Shown: positions 7,471 through 15,952, numbered from the stretch's first letter. The stretch is DNA of 30,318 nt from an uncultured Mediterraneibacter sp. (GCF_934309415.1 NZ_CAKRDI010000035.1:1-30318); one strand, 5' to 3'. Numbers and translations: made by a program. The notes: generated by a model not told the origin, from the letters alone.

Positions 7471-8466
7471 ATGAGTAGTTTTAAAGATGTAGTAGGGCAT
7501 AAAAATATAATCAAATATATTGAGAGTGCAGTTCAGGCAGATGCAGTCTCTCACGCCTATATTTTGAATGGTGAGAGAGGATCGGGGAAGAAGCTTCTGG
7601 CGAATCTTTTTGCTATGAGTCTGCAGTGCCAGGATCGTGCAGAGAACGGCGAAGCGTGTGGAAAATGCCAGTCCTGTAAGCAGGCAAAGAGCGGAAATCA
7701 GCCGGATATTATCCGTGTGATCCACGAGAAGCCGAATACGATCAGTGTAGATGATATTCGTACTCAGGTAAACAACGATATCGTGATTAAGCCTTACAGC
7801 AGTAAGTATAAGATTTATATTATCCCAGAGGCAGATCTGATGAGCGTACAGGCACAGAATGCACTGCTCAAGACGATCGAGGAGCCACCGGAGTATGCAG
7901 TGATCATGCTTCTTACAGAGAATGCCGAGACACTGCTTCCAACCATTCGTTCCAGATGTGTTATGATGAAGCTTCGTAACATCAGAGATCAGCTTGTAAA
8001 GAAATATCTCATGGAACAAATGGAGATTCCGGACTATAAAGCAGACGTATGTGTTGCTTTTGCTCAGGGAAATATGGGAAAAGCAATTATGCTGGCTACT
8101 TCAGAATATTTCAATGAGATCAAAGAAGAAGTAGTTCATTTACTTCGTAATATTGATGAGATGAATGTTTCAGAACTGATGGATGCGATTAAGAAATGCA
8201 TGACATACAAGATGGAGATCAATGACTATCTTGATATGATTGCCATCTGGTACAGAGACGTTCTGATTTACAAGGCAACAAAGAATGTTGACCGGGTTGT
8301 ATTTTCTGATCAGCTCAGATATATCAAACAGAGAGCAAGCAAGAGCTCCTACGAAGGAATTGAGAATATTCTGGACGCGATCGAGAAGGCGAAAGCAAGA
8401 CTGAAAGCAAATGTTAATTTTGAGCTGACAATGGAACTGCTCTTGTTAACAATAAAGGAGAACTAG
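7471..8466 (+). CDS. holB: DNA polymerase III subunit delta'
   Basis: Clamp-loader subunit of the replicase. From the ATG at 7471 it is 331 residues. That start has AGGTGA 5 nt upstream; the GTG at 7462 overlaps that ribosome binding site and is less likely. It shows the AAA+ fold with P-loop GERGSGKK (34-41), a four-cysteine zinc site (Cys53, 63, 66, 69), ALLKTIEEPPEYA, and the SRC motif in IRSRCVMM. The C-terminal third is helical, as in other delta' proteins. ricT starts 5 bp after its stop, so they are translated from one message. Confidence 0.93.
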   Translation: MSSFKDVVGHKNIIKYIESAVQADAVSHAYILNGERGSGKKLLANLFAMSLQCQDRAENGEACGKCQSCKQAKSGNQPDIIRVIHEKPNTISVDDIRTQVNNDIVIKPYSSKYKIYIIPEADLMSVQAQNALLKTIEEPPEYAVIMLLTENAETLLPTIRSRCVMMKLRNIRDQLVKKYLMEQMEIPDYKADVCVAFAQGNMGKAIMLATSEYFNEIKEEVVHLLRNIDEMNVSELMDAIKKCMTYKMEINDYLDMIAIWYRDVLIYKATKNVDRVVFSDQLRYIKQRASKSSYEGIENILDAIEKAKARLKANVNFELTMELLLLTIKEN

Positions 8467-8471
8467 ATAAG

Positions 8472-9377
8472 ATGACAAAAGTAATAGGAGTCAGGTTCCG
8501 GACTGCAGGAAAGATTTATTTCTTTTCTCCGGGAAAATTCCAGATCCATCAGGGCGATTATGTAATCGTAGAGACTGCCCGTGGCGTGGAATACGGCCGG
8601 GTTGTAGGTGAACCGAAAGAGGTGAAAGACGAGTCTGTGGTACAGCCGTTAAAATCGGTGATCCGTATCGCCACAGAACAGGATAAAGAGACAGTAGAGA
8701 AGAACAAACAGAAAGAAAAAGAAGCATTTAAGATCTGTCAGGAGAAGATACGCAAGCATGGTCTGGATATGAAACTGATCGATGCAGAGTATACGTTCGA
8801 TAATAATAAAGTACTGTTTTATTTTACAGCAGATGGAAGAATTGATTTCCGTGAACTCGTAAAAGATCTGGCGGCTGTGTTCAGAACCAGAATTGAATTA
8901 CGACAGATCGGAGTAAGGGATGAGACAAAGATCCGTGGTGGAATCGGAATCTGCGGACGTCCACTTTGCTGCAGCACTTATCTGACAGAGTTTGCAGCAG
9001 TTTCGATCAAGATGGCGAAAGAGCAGAATCTTTCCCTGAATCCGACTAAGATTTCAGGAGTATGTGGAAGACTGATGTGCTGTCTGACGAACGAAGAAGA
9101 GACTTATGAAGTATTAAACAGCCAGCTTCCGTCTGTTGGAGATACAGTTACAACAAATGATGGACTGACTGGTGTTGTACAGTCTTTAAGTGTACTGAGA
9201 AGACTGGTAAAAGTAGTTGTAAATCTGGAGAATGACGAGAAGGAGATCCGTGAATATAAAGCGGATGATTTGAAATTCCGTCCTCGCAGAAAGAAACAGA
9301 AAGTAACAAAAGAAGAGCAGAAAAAACTTGCTGCACTGGAGAAAAAAGAGGGAGCTTCGAAATTAGATGACAAGTGA
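8472..9377 (+). CDS. ricT: RicT/YaaT, PSP1-domain regulator of RNA processing
   Basis: A 301-residue PSP1 C-terminal-domain protein. In Bacillus subtilis RicT joins RicA and RicF to support RNase Y-dependent mRNA maturation and affects sporulation and biofilm formation. The cysteine clusters CGRPLCC (Cys161, 166, 167) and CGRLMCC (Cys198, 203, 204) are intact, as expected for an iron-sulfur form. The tail from about residue 270 is lysine-rich and probably disordered. It begins 5 bp after holB with AAAGGAG before the ATG and overlaps the next gene by 11 bp, matching the Bacillus holB-yaaT order. Confidence 0.93.
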   Translation: MTKVIGVRFRTAGKIYFFSPGKFQIHQGDYVIVETARGVEYGRVVGEPKEVKDESVVQPLKSVIRIATEQDKETVEKNKQKEKEAFKICQEKIRKHGLDMKLIDAEYTFDNNKVLFYFTADGRIDFRELVKDLAAVFRTRIELRQIGVRDETKIRGGIGICGRPLCCSTYLTEFAAVSIKMAKEQNLSLNPTKISGVCGRLMCCLTNEEETYEVLNSQLPSVGDTVTTNDGLTGVVQSLSVLRRLVKVVVNLENDEKEIREYKADDLKFRPRRKKQKVTKEEQKKLAALEKKEGASKLDDK

Positions 9378-10170
9378 TCTTAGAACAGACAGTTCGCAGA
9401 CGACAGACAGCAGTCAGGTGACCGCTTTCGAAATGGAAGAGACAGGTCGTACTGTTGAATTAAAGCCGGGTGAAAGACTGGATGATCTGCAGCTTGGCGG
9501 TCTGGAACTGATACAGGATCCGGAGAAGTTCTGTTTTGGAGTAGACGCAGTCCTTTTATCAGATTTTGCAAAAGTAAAAGCAGGTGAAACTGTGTTAGAC
9601 ATGGGAACCGGAAATGGAATCATTCCGGTTCTTCTCGCAGGTAAGACAAAAGGAAAGCATTTCACAGGACTTGAGATTCAGGAAGATACAGCAGAGATGG
9701 CACGGAGAAGTGTGCTGCATAATCATCTGGAAGACAGAGTGGAGATTGTTACGGGAGATATCAAAGAGGCTGCGGAACGTTTTAAACCAGCCTTTTTTGA
9801 TGTGATCACAACAAATCCACCTTATATGCTTGCAGACCATGGATTGAAGAATCCGGATGACAGAAAAGCAATCGCGAGACACGAAGTATTGTGTACGCTG
9901 GATGATATTCTTCGTGAAAGCATGAGACTTTTACAGGATAAGGGCAGATTCTATATGATCCACAGACCGTTCCGTCTGACGGAGATACTGATGAAGATGA
10001 GCCAGTATAAGATTGAGCCAAAGCGGATTCAGTTTGTGCATCCATATATTGATAAAGAACCAACGATGGTTCTTGTGGAAGGTATGCGTGGGGCAAAACC
10101 GAGAATTACAGTAGAGCCACCGCTGATCATGTATTCGAAAGATGGAAAATTATTGATGGAGAATGGATAA
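9367..10170 (+). CDS. tRNA adenine-N6 methyltransferase, TrmN6/YabB family
   Basis: A class I SAM-dependent methyltransferase of 267 residues. Motif I is VLDMGTGNG (about 76-84), and the N6-adenine signature NPPY lies at 150-153. Family members methylate A37 of tRNA-Val in E. coli; the Firmicutes target is less certain. The frame opens at ATG 9367, inside the end of ricT, but the first 22 residues are Ser/Thr-rich and the family core starts near ERLDDLQLGGLELIQ. ATG 9433 (245 residues) is therefore a real alternative. Its stop codon overlaps the rsmI start in TAATG, indicating coupled translation. Confidence 0.85.
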   Translation: MTSDLRTDSSQTTDSSQVTAFEMEETGRTVELKPGERLDDLQLGGLELIQDPEKFCFGVDAVLLSDFAKVKAGETVLDMGTGNGIIPVLLAGKTKGKHFTGLEIQEDTAEMARRSVLHNHLEDRVEIVTGDIKEAAERFKPAFFDVITTNPPYMLADHGLKNPDDRKAIARHEVLCTLDDILRESMRLLQDKGRFYMIHRPFRLTEILMKMSQYKIEPKRIQFVHPYIDKEPTMVLVEGMRGAKPRITVEPPLIMYSKDGKLLMENG

Positions 10171-11036
10171 TGGCAGGAACATTATATCTGGTGGCAACAC
10201 CAATCGGAAATTTAGAGGATATGACATTTCGTGCGATCCGCACATTGCAGGAAGCAGATCTGATCGCAGCAGAGGATACAAGAAACAGTATTAAGCTGCT
10301 GAATCATTTTGAAATACAGACTCCAATGACCAGTTATCATGAGTATAATAAGTTTGATAAAGGAAGAAAACTGGTAGATAAATTGCTGGAAGGTCAGAAT
10401 ATTGCATTGATCACGGATGCGGGTACTCCGGGAATCTCTGATCCGGGCGAAGAACTTGTGAAGATGTGTTATGAAGCAGAGATCCGTGTGACATCGGTTC
10501 CGGGGGCAGCAGCCTGTATCACAGCGCTGACGATGTCAGGATTGGGAACAAGAAGATTTGCATTTGAGGCATTTCTTCCGTCTGATAAAAAAGAGCGGGA
10601 AGAAGTTCTGAAGGAAATGGAGACTGAGACAAGAACCATCGTTATGTATGAGGCTCCGCATCGTCTGGTGAAGACGTTAAAGATGCTTGCGGAACGTCTG
10701 GGAGATCGTAAAGTGACTGTCTGCAGAGAGCTGACGAAACGCCATGAGACAGCGTTCAGATCCACACTTCCTGAGGCAGCAGCGTATTATGATGCGAATG
10801 ACCCGAAAGGGGAATGTGTACTTGTAATTGAAGGACTCAGCAGGGAAGCAATCCGTCAGGAAGAGAAAGAACGATGGGAAGATATGAGTATTGAAGATCA
10901 TATGGAACATTATCTTTCCCAGGGACTGGATCGAAAAGAAGCGATGAAACGTACTGCAAAGGACAGAGGCGTACAGAAGCGAGAAATATATAATTATCTT
11001 GAAAAGAAAAAAACAGAAGATGCAGCTCATGAATAA
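10170..11036 (+). CDS. rsmI: 16S rRNA 2'-O-ribose C1402 methyltransferase
   Basis: A 288-residue SAM-dependent enzyme that methylates the ribose of C1402 in the 16S rRNA decoding site. Family blocks are all visible: LYLVATPIGNLEDMTFRA near the N-terminus, AAEDTRNSIKLL, LITDAGTPGISDPG and SVPGAAACITAL. The start overlaps the preceding stop in TAATG. The last codons, for EDAAHE, lie inside the left arm of the 16-bp inverted repeat at 11017-11032. It closes the rightward block; the next gene is convergent. Confidence 0.94.
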   Translation: MAGTLYLVATPIGNLEDMTFRAIRTLQEADLIAAEDTRNSIKLLNHFEIQTPMTSYHEYNKFDKGRKLVDKLLEGQNIALITDAGTPGISDPGEELVKMCYEAEIRVTSVPGAAACITALTMSGLGTRRFAFEAFLPSDKKEREEVLKEMETETRTIVMYEAPHRLVKTLKMLAERLGDRKVTVCRELTKRHETAFRSTLPEAAAYYDANDPKGECVLVIEGLSREAIRQEEKERWEDMSIEDHMEHYLSQGLDRKEAMKRTAKDRGVQKREIYNYLEKKKTEDAAHE

Positions 11037-11205
11037 TGTTACTGTTCGCAGTATAACTGCAAACAGTAACGTATCTCGCCATTTAGAATCGCCTTTGGCG
11101 ATGGGCGAGATACATTCAGGACAATACGTGTATCCTCCGTGTCAATCAGCAAAGTGATTGACACGGGAGTGGAACGTAATGAATAATTCTCATGAGCTGC
11201 ATCTT
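11017..11205. repeat. Large compound inverted repeat in the rsmI 3' region
   Basis: The outer arms AAGATGCAGCTCATGA (11017-11032) and its exact complement (11190-11205) lie 157 bp apart. Between them are nested hairpins: 11038-11070 (GTTACTGTT/AACAGTAAC plus GCAG/CTGC), 11071-11113 (GTATCTCGCC/GGCGAGATAC around ATCGCC/GGCGAT) and 11137-11166 (CCGTGTCAATCA/TGATTGACACGG). The first two abut with no gap. The left arm is coding sequence for the RsmI C-terminus, so the right arm looks like an inverted duplication of it. There is no clean T-run, so ordinary termination does not explain it. Confidence 0.8.
11038..11070. repeat. GTTACTG hairpin family, copy 1
   Basis: A 9-bp plus 4-bp stem with one mismatch and a TATAA loop. 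Read on the minus strand with the adjoining 10 bases it begins GGCGAGATAC, which matches GGTGAGATAC at 15944-15953 next to copy 2. The shared flank plus hairpin is the evidence that these are copies of one dispersed element. Confidence 0.7.
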
Positions 11206-11246
11206 TTGCTTTGGAATAATTTATATATTTAAAAAACACACTTTGG

Positions 11247-11927
11247 CTAATTTACAGGAACTTCAACTTCAGCCGGGCGGTCTTCTTCGATTTTACTGTC
11301 CCGCATGAAAATAATTCGTTTATTTAAGGAAAGTGCCTCTTCCGGGTTATTTGTAACATACAGAACGGTGATTCCCAGTTCTTTGTTGATGCGAAGAATA
11401 TCTTCCAGCATTTCTTTTCGGCGATTATCATCCTGACGGGCAAAGTCTTCATCTACGAGAAGCACTTTCGGGTGGCATACGATGGCTCGTCCAAGAGCAA
11501 TGCGCTGCTTATCTGCAGGAGAGACGGATTTCAGCTTTTTCAGCAGAATATTCGGTATGCCAAGAAAAGCAGCAGCAGTCTTTACACGAGAATCAATGAC
11601 ACTGCGTGGCATATCGCGCAGGCGAAGTCCGAGAGCCATATTCTCATATACATTCAGATATTTGTATAATGTATAATTCTGGAAAGCCATAGCAAGTTTT
11701 CTGTCGCGTGGCAGGACATCATTAAGAAGTTCATCTCCTAAATAAATATTTCCGGAAGTGATATCCTCCAGTCCGCCGATCATTCGCAGAATGGTTGATT
11801 TTCCACATCCACTTGGTCCATGGAATACAACAAATTCTCCGTCTTCAATTTTCAGATTTATATCGTCTACAGAAACAAATCCATTCGGATAAATTTTTTT
11901 TAAATGTTCAAATGTAATGCTGGCCAT
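11247..11927 (-). CDS. Stand-alone ABC ATPase with degenerate motifs
   Basis: A 226-residue protein closest to the nucleotide-binding domain of MalK/MsmX-type sugar importers (FQNYTLYKYLNVYENMALGLRLR). Walker A GPSGCGKST (37-45), Q-loop Gln83 and Walker B VLLVDE (155-160) are intact. Two hallmarks are not: the LSGGQ signature reads VSPAD (135-139), and the switch histidine expected in VTHD is Asn193 (VTNN). It ends where the ATPase core ends and lacks the roughly 130-residue C-terminal regulatory domain of MalK. GGAGG stands 8 nt before the ATG, and no permease or binding protein is nearby. It probably binds ATP, but normal transport ATPase activity is doubtful. A regulatory role is conjecture. 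Confidence 0.75.
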   Translation of the reverse strand: MASITFEHLKKIYPNGFVSVDDINLKIEDGEFVVFHGPSGCGKSTILRMIGGLEDITSGNIYLGDELLNDVLPRDRKLAMAFQNYTLYKYLNVYENMALGLRLRDMPRSVIDSRVKTAAAFLGIPNILLKKLKSVSPADKQRIALGRAIVCHPKVLLVDEDFARQDDNRRKEMLEDILRINKELGITVLYVTNNPEEALSLNKRIIFMRDSKIEEDRPAEVEVPVN

Positions 11928-12270
11928 AAAATCATGCCTCCGTTAGTTCATAGTATCTGCAAGTGCAGAGAAATTCATGTGTTGTTTCAAAACATTTCAT
12001 CCTTGAAATTGCCTGACAAGATGCAGTCTGGAAAACTTGTATTCTTCGAGCTAATCAATGCAAGAAGTTAATCAGTTCAGGCATAAACAGTAGAGAAACG
12101 GTTTTGAAATGGTTAGTTCGATAAATTAATTTTAACATAATTTGTGATATTTGTTGAAAGAAATATAGGAATTCATGTAAATTTTAGATTCATGTAATGA
12201 AATGTTGCAACTGTTTTGTAAATTGCGAGATAATACACTTATAAAAAACAGGAGAAGAAGTTTACGGTAT
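11928..12270. other. AT-rich gap upstream of the ABC gene
   Basis: No coding region is seen in these 343 bases. The minus strand should hold the promoter of the ABC gene; TAAAAT near 12130 on that strand is a possible -10, but its -35 is poor. On the plus strand, TTGCAA near 12208 with GATAAT 18 bp later and an AGGAG at about 12250 resemble a promoter and ribosome binding site that lead to no open frame, perhaps a remnant of a lost gene. Confidence 0.35.
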
Positions 12271-12298
12271 TTAAAAAGAAGCAAGCACAACACTTGCT
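12271..12298 (-). terminator. Terminator embedded in the spmB stop region
   Basis: On the minus strand AGCAAG-TGTTGTG-CTTGCT is followed by TCTTTTTAA. The hairpin lies within the last spmB codons and the T-run includes the stop codon, so coding sequence and terminator share the same bases. Confidence 0.65.
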
Positions 12299-12792
12299 AT
12301 TAATCCTGCTAAAGTTGCGAGTAAAGCTCCGGGAAGAGTATAGCGGGATTTATGAATATGTGCTGTGAGAAAGTAAACGCTCATAGTGTAGAAGATCGTT
12401 TCTGTGCAACACATGGAGATAGATGCAATCATGCCCAGATGAGAATCAGGACTGTAAATTTTGTAAATATCAAGCAACAGACCAGTGGCAGCTGAGGAAG
12501 AGAACATTTTTATAACAGAGAGAGGAACTAATTCTGCCGGAAATCCTAATGGACGTGTGAAAAATCCAATCAGTTGGCTGAATAGATCAAGAAAGCCGGA
12601 GACACGGAGTATGCCAACGGCAGCCATCAGACCGACTAAGGTGGGGAGCAGACGGATGACAGTAAAAAAGCCACTTTTTGCGCCTTTAATAAAAGCTTCA
12701 TATACATTGATCCCAGATAACAGACCGTATACAACGATAGAAAGAATCAGAAACGGAACGATAAAATCAGAGATATAAAGGAAAATATTCAT
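12271..12792 (-). CDS. spmB: Spore maturation protein B
   Basis: A 173-residue membrane protein of the nucleoside-recognition (gate) family, close in length to Bacillus SpmB. With SpmA it helps dehydrate the spore core. It has about five hydrophobic segments and conserved features such as TVIRLLPTLVGLMAAVGILR, FPAELVPLSVIKMFSSSAATG and MCCTETIFYTMSVYF. ATG 12792 was chosen because GGAG lies 5 nt upstream; the frame stays open a further 43 codons, but that extension has no family match. spmA lies on the opposite strand beyond another gene, unlike the usual adjacent spmA-spmB pair. Confidence 0.88.
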   Translation of the reverse strand: MNIFLYISDFIVPFLILSIVVYGLLSGINVYEAFIKGAKSGFFTVIRLLPTLVGLMAAVGILRVSGFLDLFSQLIGFFTRPLGFPAELVPLSVIKMFSSSAATGLLLDIYKIYSPDSHLGMIASISMCCTETIFYTMSVYFLTAHIHKSRYTLPGALLATLAGLIASVVLASF

Positions 12793-12962
12793 AGGTACTC
12801 CGGAGAGAAGCAGATGTTTAATACAATATATGAAATGAATTGAAGTGGCATGATTGTTTGAAATATTCTTATATAGATAACAGAAGAATAGAAGGTCACG
12901 TGAATACAGTAAATATGACATTCATAAGATAAAATAATTAAGCAGATATTGGAGTCATATAA

Positions 12963-14984
12963 GTGCTTAGAAAAAAGGTCATTTTACTTTTACTTGCTTC
13001 AAGTTTGTGGATCAGTGGATGTGCAGGAAATATAGGACTTCAAAAGACCGGGCAGGGGAACTGGAAGCAGGAGGACAGCTCTGGAAAAACTTCGGAAAAA
13101 AATGCCGGGAGTAAAAAACAGAGTGAAGACGAGCGATTTGAAACGTACACAATGGAAGTTTTCAAAAATCAAGTTACTTCTGACATTGTGAACCTTCATT
13201 ATACATTGGCAGATCCACAGGAGTATGGAATAGAAGAGGCTCCGCTCCGTTATGGAGAAATTCAGACAGACCAGGTACAGTTGAAGGCCTCTGCGGAAAA
13301 TATGCAGCAGGCATTACTGGAATTTAATTATGACAAACTGGATGTAGAAAATAAAATTACTTACAATGTGATGAATGCATATCTCAGATCTGTAAAGGAG
13401 ACCGCAGATTACATTTATTATGATGAACCGTTAGGAACTGTCAGTGGAATCCAGACACAGCTCCCGGTGGTGTTATCTGAATATGAATTTTACGATGAAA
13501 AGGATGTGCAGACTTATCTGAAATTAATGGAATCAACCAGTGAGTATTTTGATCAGGTGATTGCATTTGAAAAGGAAAAATCAGCTCAGGGATTATTTAT
13601 GTCTGATGAAATGGCAGATGTAGTTCTGGAACAGTGTCAGGCATTTCAGGAGATGGGAAACAGTAACTATCTTTATTCTACTTTTACAGAGCGTCTGGAC
13701 GGAATTACAGGCCTGACGGATAAAGAAAAAAGTGATTACATACAGGAAAATGCCCGGATGATGGAAGAGGTGATTTATCCATCTTATGAGAGACTGACAG
13801 TGGCGATACAGTCTTTGAAAGGAACGGGAAAAAATGATAAAGGACTGTGTTATCTTCCGGAAGGAAAAGAATATTATGAACTGCTGGTGAAGCAGTCTGC
13901 TTGTACGGACAGAAGTGTGAAAGATCTGCAGGAATTCACTAGAAAGCAGATTTCGGAAGACATTACGGCAATGGAGAAAGTGCTTGGAATTGATACGGGT
14001 GAAGCGACAGGAGAAACACAGAAAAATACGGATAATCAGAGTTCACAGAATAAAACAGATTCGGATGAACAGAGTTCACAGGAGGATACAAGTTCAGGGA
14101 AGCGACAGGAGAAGAAGAAATCTTCACAGAATAAAATTAATGAGACAGAAAGTTCAGATCAGTCAGAGAATGTAGAAGAACAAGGAAAGGAAACAGTGGC
14201 AGAAATTCAACAAAAAGCTGAGGAGGTACTTGCAGCCGCAGCAGAAGTAACACAGGGAACGGCAGAAGGAATTTTAAATCATTTAAAGAAAGGGATTCTG
14301 ACTTCTTTCCCGGAGCTTCCATCGGTCAGCCTGGAAGTAAAGTATGTTCCGGAAGAGATGCAGGAACATCTAAGCCCGGCATTTTATATGATTCCGGCAA
14401 TTGACCGGGTGGATGAAAATGTAATCTATATTAATCAGGCACAGATGCATGATGATCTGACGCTATTTACGACATTGGCCCATGAAGGATATCCGGGGCA
14501 TTTGTATCAGACGGTGTTTTTTGAAAGTACAGATCCTGATCCGGTGAGAAATGTATTTCATTTTGGAGGATATGTAGAAGGATGGGCGACATACGCAGAG
14601 ATGTGCAGCTATTATCTGACACAATTTCCCAAAGTGCAGGCAACTATTCTGCAGAAAAACAGTTCCGTGATCTTAGCATTATATGCGCTGGCTGACATGG
14701 GAATCCACTGGGATGGCTGGAGCCGGATGGACGCGGTAAGATTTTTTGCCAATTATGGAATTATGGATGCGGATACTGTAAATGAGATCTACAACCTGAT
14801 CCTGGGTTCACCGGCAAATTATCTGAAGTACTATATCGGGTATGGGGAATTTATGGAGCTTAAGAAAGAATGGTTTAAAACTAAAGGAGAAGATGCATTA
14901 CAGAAGGAATTTCATGAGGCAGTGCTGCATGTGGGACCGGCACCGTTTTCTGTTGTAGAAGAATTTATGTGGGAGATAGAATAG
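12963..14984 (+). CDS. DUF885 family lipoprotein, probable zinc peptidase
   Basis: A 673-residue surface lipoprotein. The signal peptide MLRKKVILLLLASSLWISGC ends in a lipobox with acylated Cys20. Residues about 60-340 are helical. The metallopeptidase signature of DUF885 proteins is HEGYPGH (His507, Glu508, His513), with EGWATYAE (Glu539) as the likely third ligand. A Ser/Gln/Asn-rich low-complexity stretch at about 345-410 interrupts the domain and resembles a surface linker. The start is GTG 12963 with GGAG 8 nt upstream. spmA begins at the base after its stop, so they form one operon; whether it acts in sporulation is inferred from position only. Confidence 0.82.
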   Translation: MLRKKVILLLLASSLWISGCAGNIGLQKTGQGNWKQEDSSGKTSEKNAGSKKQSEDERFETYTMEVFKNQVTSDIVNLHYTLADPQEYGIEEAPLRYGEIQTDQVQLKASAENMQQALLEFNYDKLDVENKITYNVMNAYLRSVKETADYIYYDEPLGTVSGIQTQLPVVLSEYEFYDEKDVQTYLKLMESTSEYFDQVIAFEKEKSAQGLFMSDEMADVVLEQCQAFQEMGNSNYLYSTFTERLDGITGLTDKEKSDYIQENARMMEEVIYPSYERLTVAIQSLKGTGKNDKGLCYLPEGKEYYELLVKQSACTDRSVKDLQEFTRKQISEDITAMEKVLGIDTGEATGETQKNTDNQSSQNKTDSDEQSSQEDTSSGKRQEKKKSSQNKINETESSDQSENVEEQGKETVAEIQQKAEEVLAAAAEVTQGTAEGILNHLKKGILTSFPELPSVSLEVKYVPEEMQEHLSPAFYMIPAIDRVDENVIYINQAQMHDDLTLFTTLAHEGYPGHLYQTVFFESTDPDPVRNVFHFGGYVEGWATYAEMCSYYLTQFPKVQATILQKNSSVILALYALADMGIHWDGWSRMDAVRFFANYGIMDADTVNEIYNLILGSPANYLKYYIGYGEFMELKKEWFKTKGEDALQKEFHEAVLHVGPAPFSVVEEFMWEIE

Positions 14985-15599
14985 ATGCTGAATTATCTGT
15001 GGGCTGGAATGATCCTGACAGGAATTCTATTTGGAGCGTTCAATGGAAAGATGCCGGAAATGACGAATGCGGCTTTGGAGTCATCTCAGGATGCGGTGAC
15101 TCTGTGTATTACGATGATTGGAGTTATGGCATTCTGGTGCGGGATTATGGAAATTGCATCGCAGGCAGGTGTGATTGAGAAAGCAGCAGAGAAAATGAGA
15201 CCGCTGATCCATTTTCTTTTTCCGCGACTTCCGCGAGGGCACAAAGCAGAGGAACATATTGCCATGAATTTTATCGCAAATGTGCTCGGGCTTGGCTGGG
15301 CAGCTACCCCGGCAGGACTGAGGGCGATGACAGAACTGGAGAAGCTGGAGGATGAGAGAAGAAGCGGAAAACTGCCGGGACCGGTGAGAAAAAAAGGCGT
15401 GGCGGGAAATGAGATGTGCACATTTCTGATCATCAATATTTCTTCACTTCAGTTGATCCCGGTGAATGTGATTGCTTATCGGAGCAAGTATGGCAGTGTG
15501 AATCCGGCAGGGATTGTAGGACTGGGGATTCTGGCAACTCTGGTGAGCACCGGGGTGGCAATAGTGTATTGTAAAGTGATGGATCGTTGGTCGTGTTAA
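14985..15599 (+). CDS. spmA: Spore maturation protein A
   Basis: A 204-residue membrane protein of the nucleoside-recognition family and partner of SpmB in spore core dehydration. It carries the SpmA features MLNYLWAGMILTGILFGAFNG, the gate region TLCITMIGVMAFWCGIMEIA, the NFIANVLGLGWAATPAGLRAM block, and late helices FLIINISSLQLIPVNVIAYR and GLGILATLVSTGVAIVYC. It starts directly after the stop of the DUF885 gene, with GGGAG inside that gene's last codons. A weak hairpin follows the stop but lacks a T-run. Confidence 0.9.
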   Translation: MLNYLWAGMILTGILFGAFNGKMPEMTNAALESSQDAVTLCITMIGVMAFWCGIMEIASQAGVIEKAAEKMRPLIHFLFPRLPRGHKAEEHIAMNFIANVLGLGWAATPAGLRAMTELEKLEDERRSGKLPGPVRKKGVAGNEMCTFLIINISSLQLIPVNVIAYRSKYGSVNPAGIVGLGILATLVSTGVAIVYCKVMDRWSC

Positions 15600-15870
15600 G
15601 CAAATCACTAGGTTAGAGTGTGATGTAAACGATAGATATTCATGTTATTATGGTAATAGAGCAGATAAGGAAATTTGGAATAAAAGATACTTTGAATTAA
15701 ACGGATAAGTACGGAGGATGGAATTTCTTTGTTACGTATTTTAGAGATTTTTAATCTTATTAGTTGAAAGAATAAAAAGGAAAATATTACTTTTGCAGAT
15801 AGCCGTTTATTGAGGATTTATCGGTAAACAGTAATAGAAAAATGAATAAATCAAGTTCGCCATCAGGGGT

Positions 15871-15909
15871 TTCTCAGTGCGAATGCCTGTGGTATAATAT
15901 CCACAGGCA
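15871..15909 (+). promoter_or_regulatory. Candidate jet promoter with the -10 box inside an inverted repeat
   Basis: TATAAT at 15893-15898 follows TTCTCA (15871-15876) at a 16-bp spacing. The -10 box lies in the spacer of a perfect 9-bp inverted repeat, TGCCTGTGG (15884-15892) and CCACAGGCA (15901-15909), whose 8-nt centre is TATAATAT. A dimeric regulator bound there would cover the -10 box. It is the best promoter match before jetA. Confidence 0.6.
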
Positions 15910-15952
15910 CAAAGTGAACGAATGTTTGATAAAAAGCAGTGTCGGTGAGATA

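Noticed and set aside
7414..8019. Minus-strand open frame of 201 codons
   Set aside because: It is opposite holB, whose motifs are unambiguous; its translation is rich in rare residues for this genome and shows no domain.
11247..11927. The ABC ATPase as a truncated pseudogene
   Set aside because: The frame is uninterrupted from a good ribosome binding site to a stop, and no MalK C-terminal remnant is seen downstream of it in any frame.
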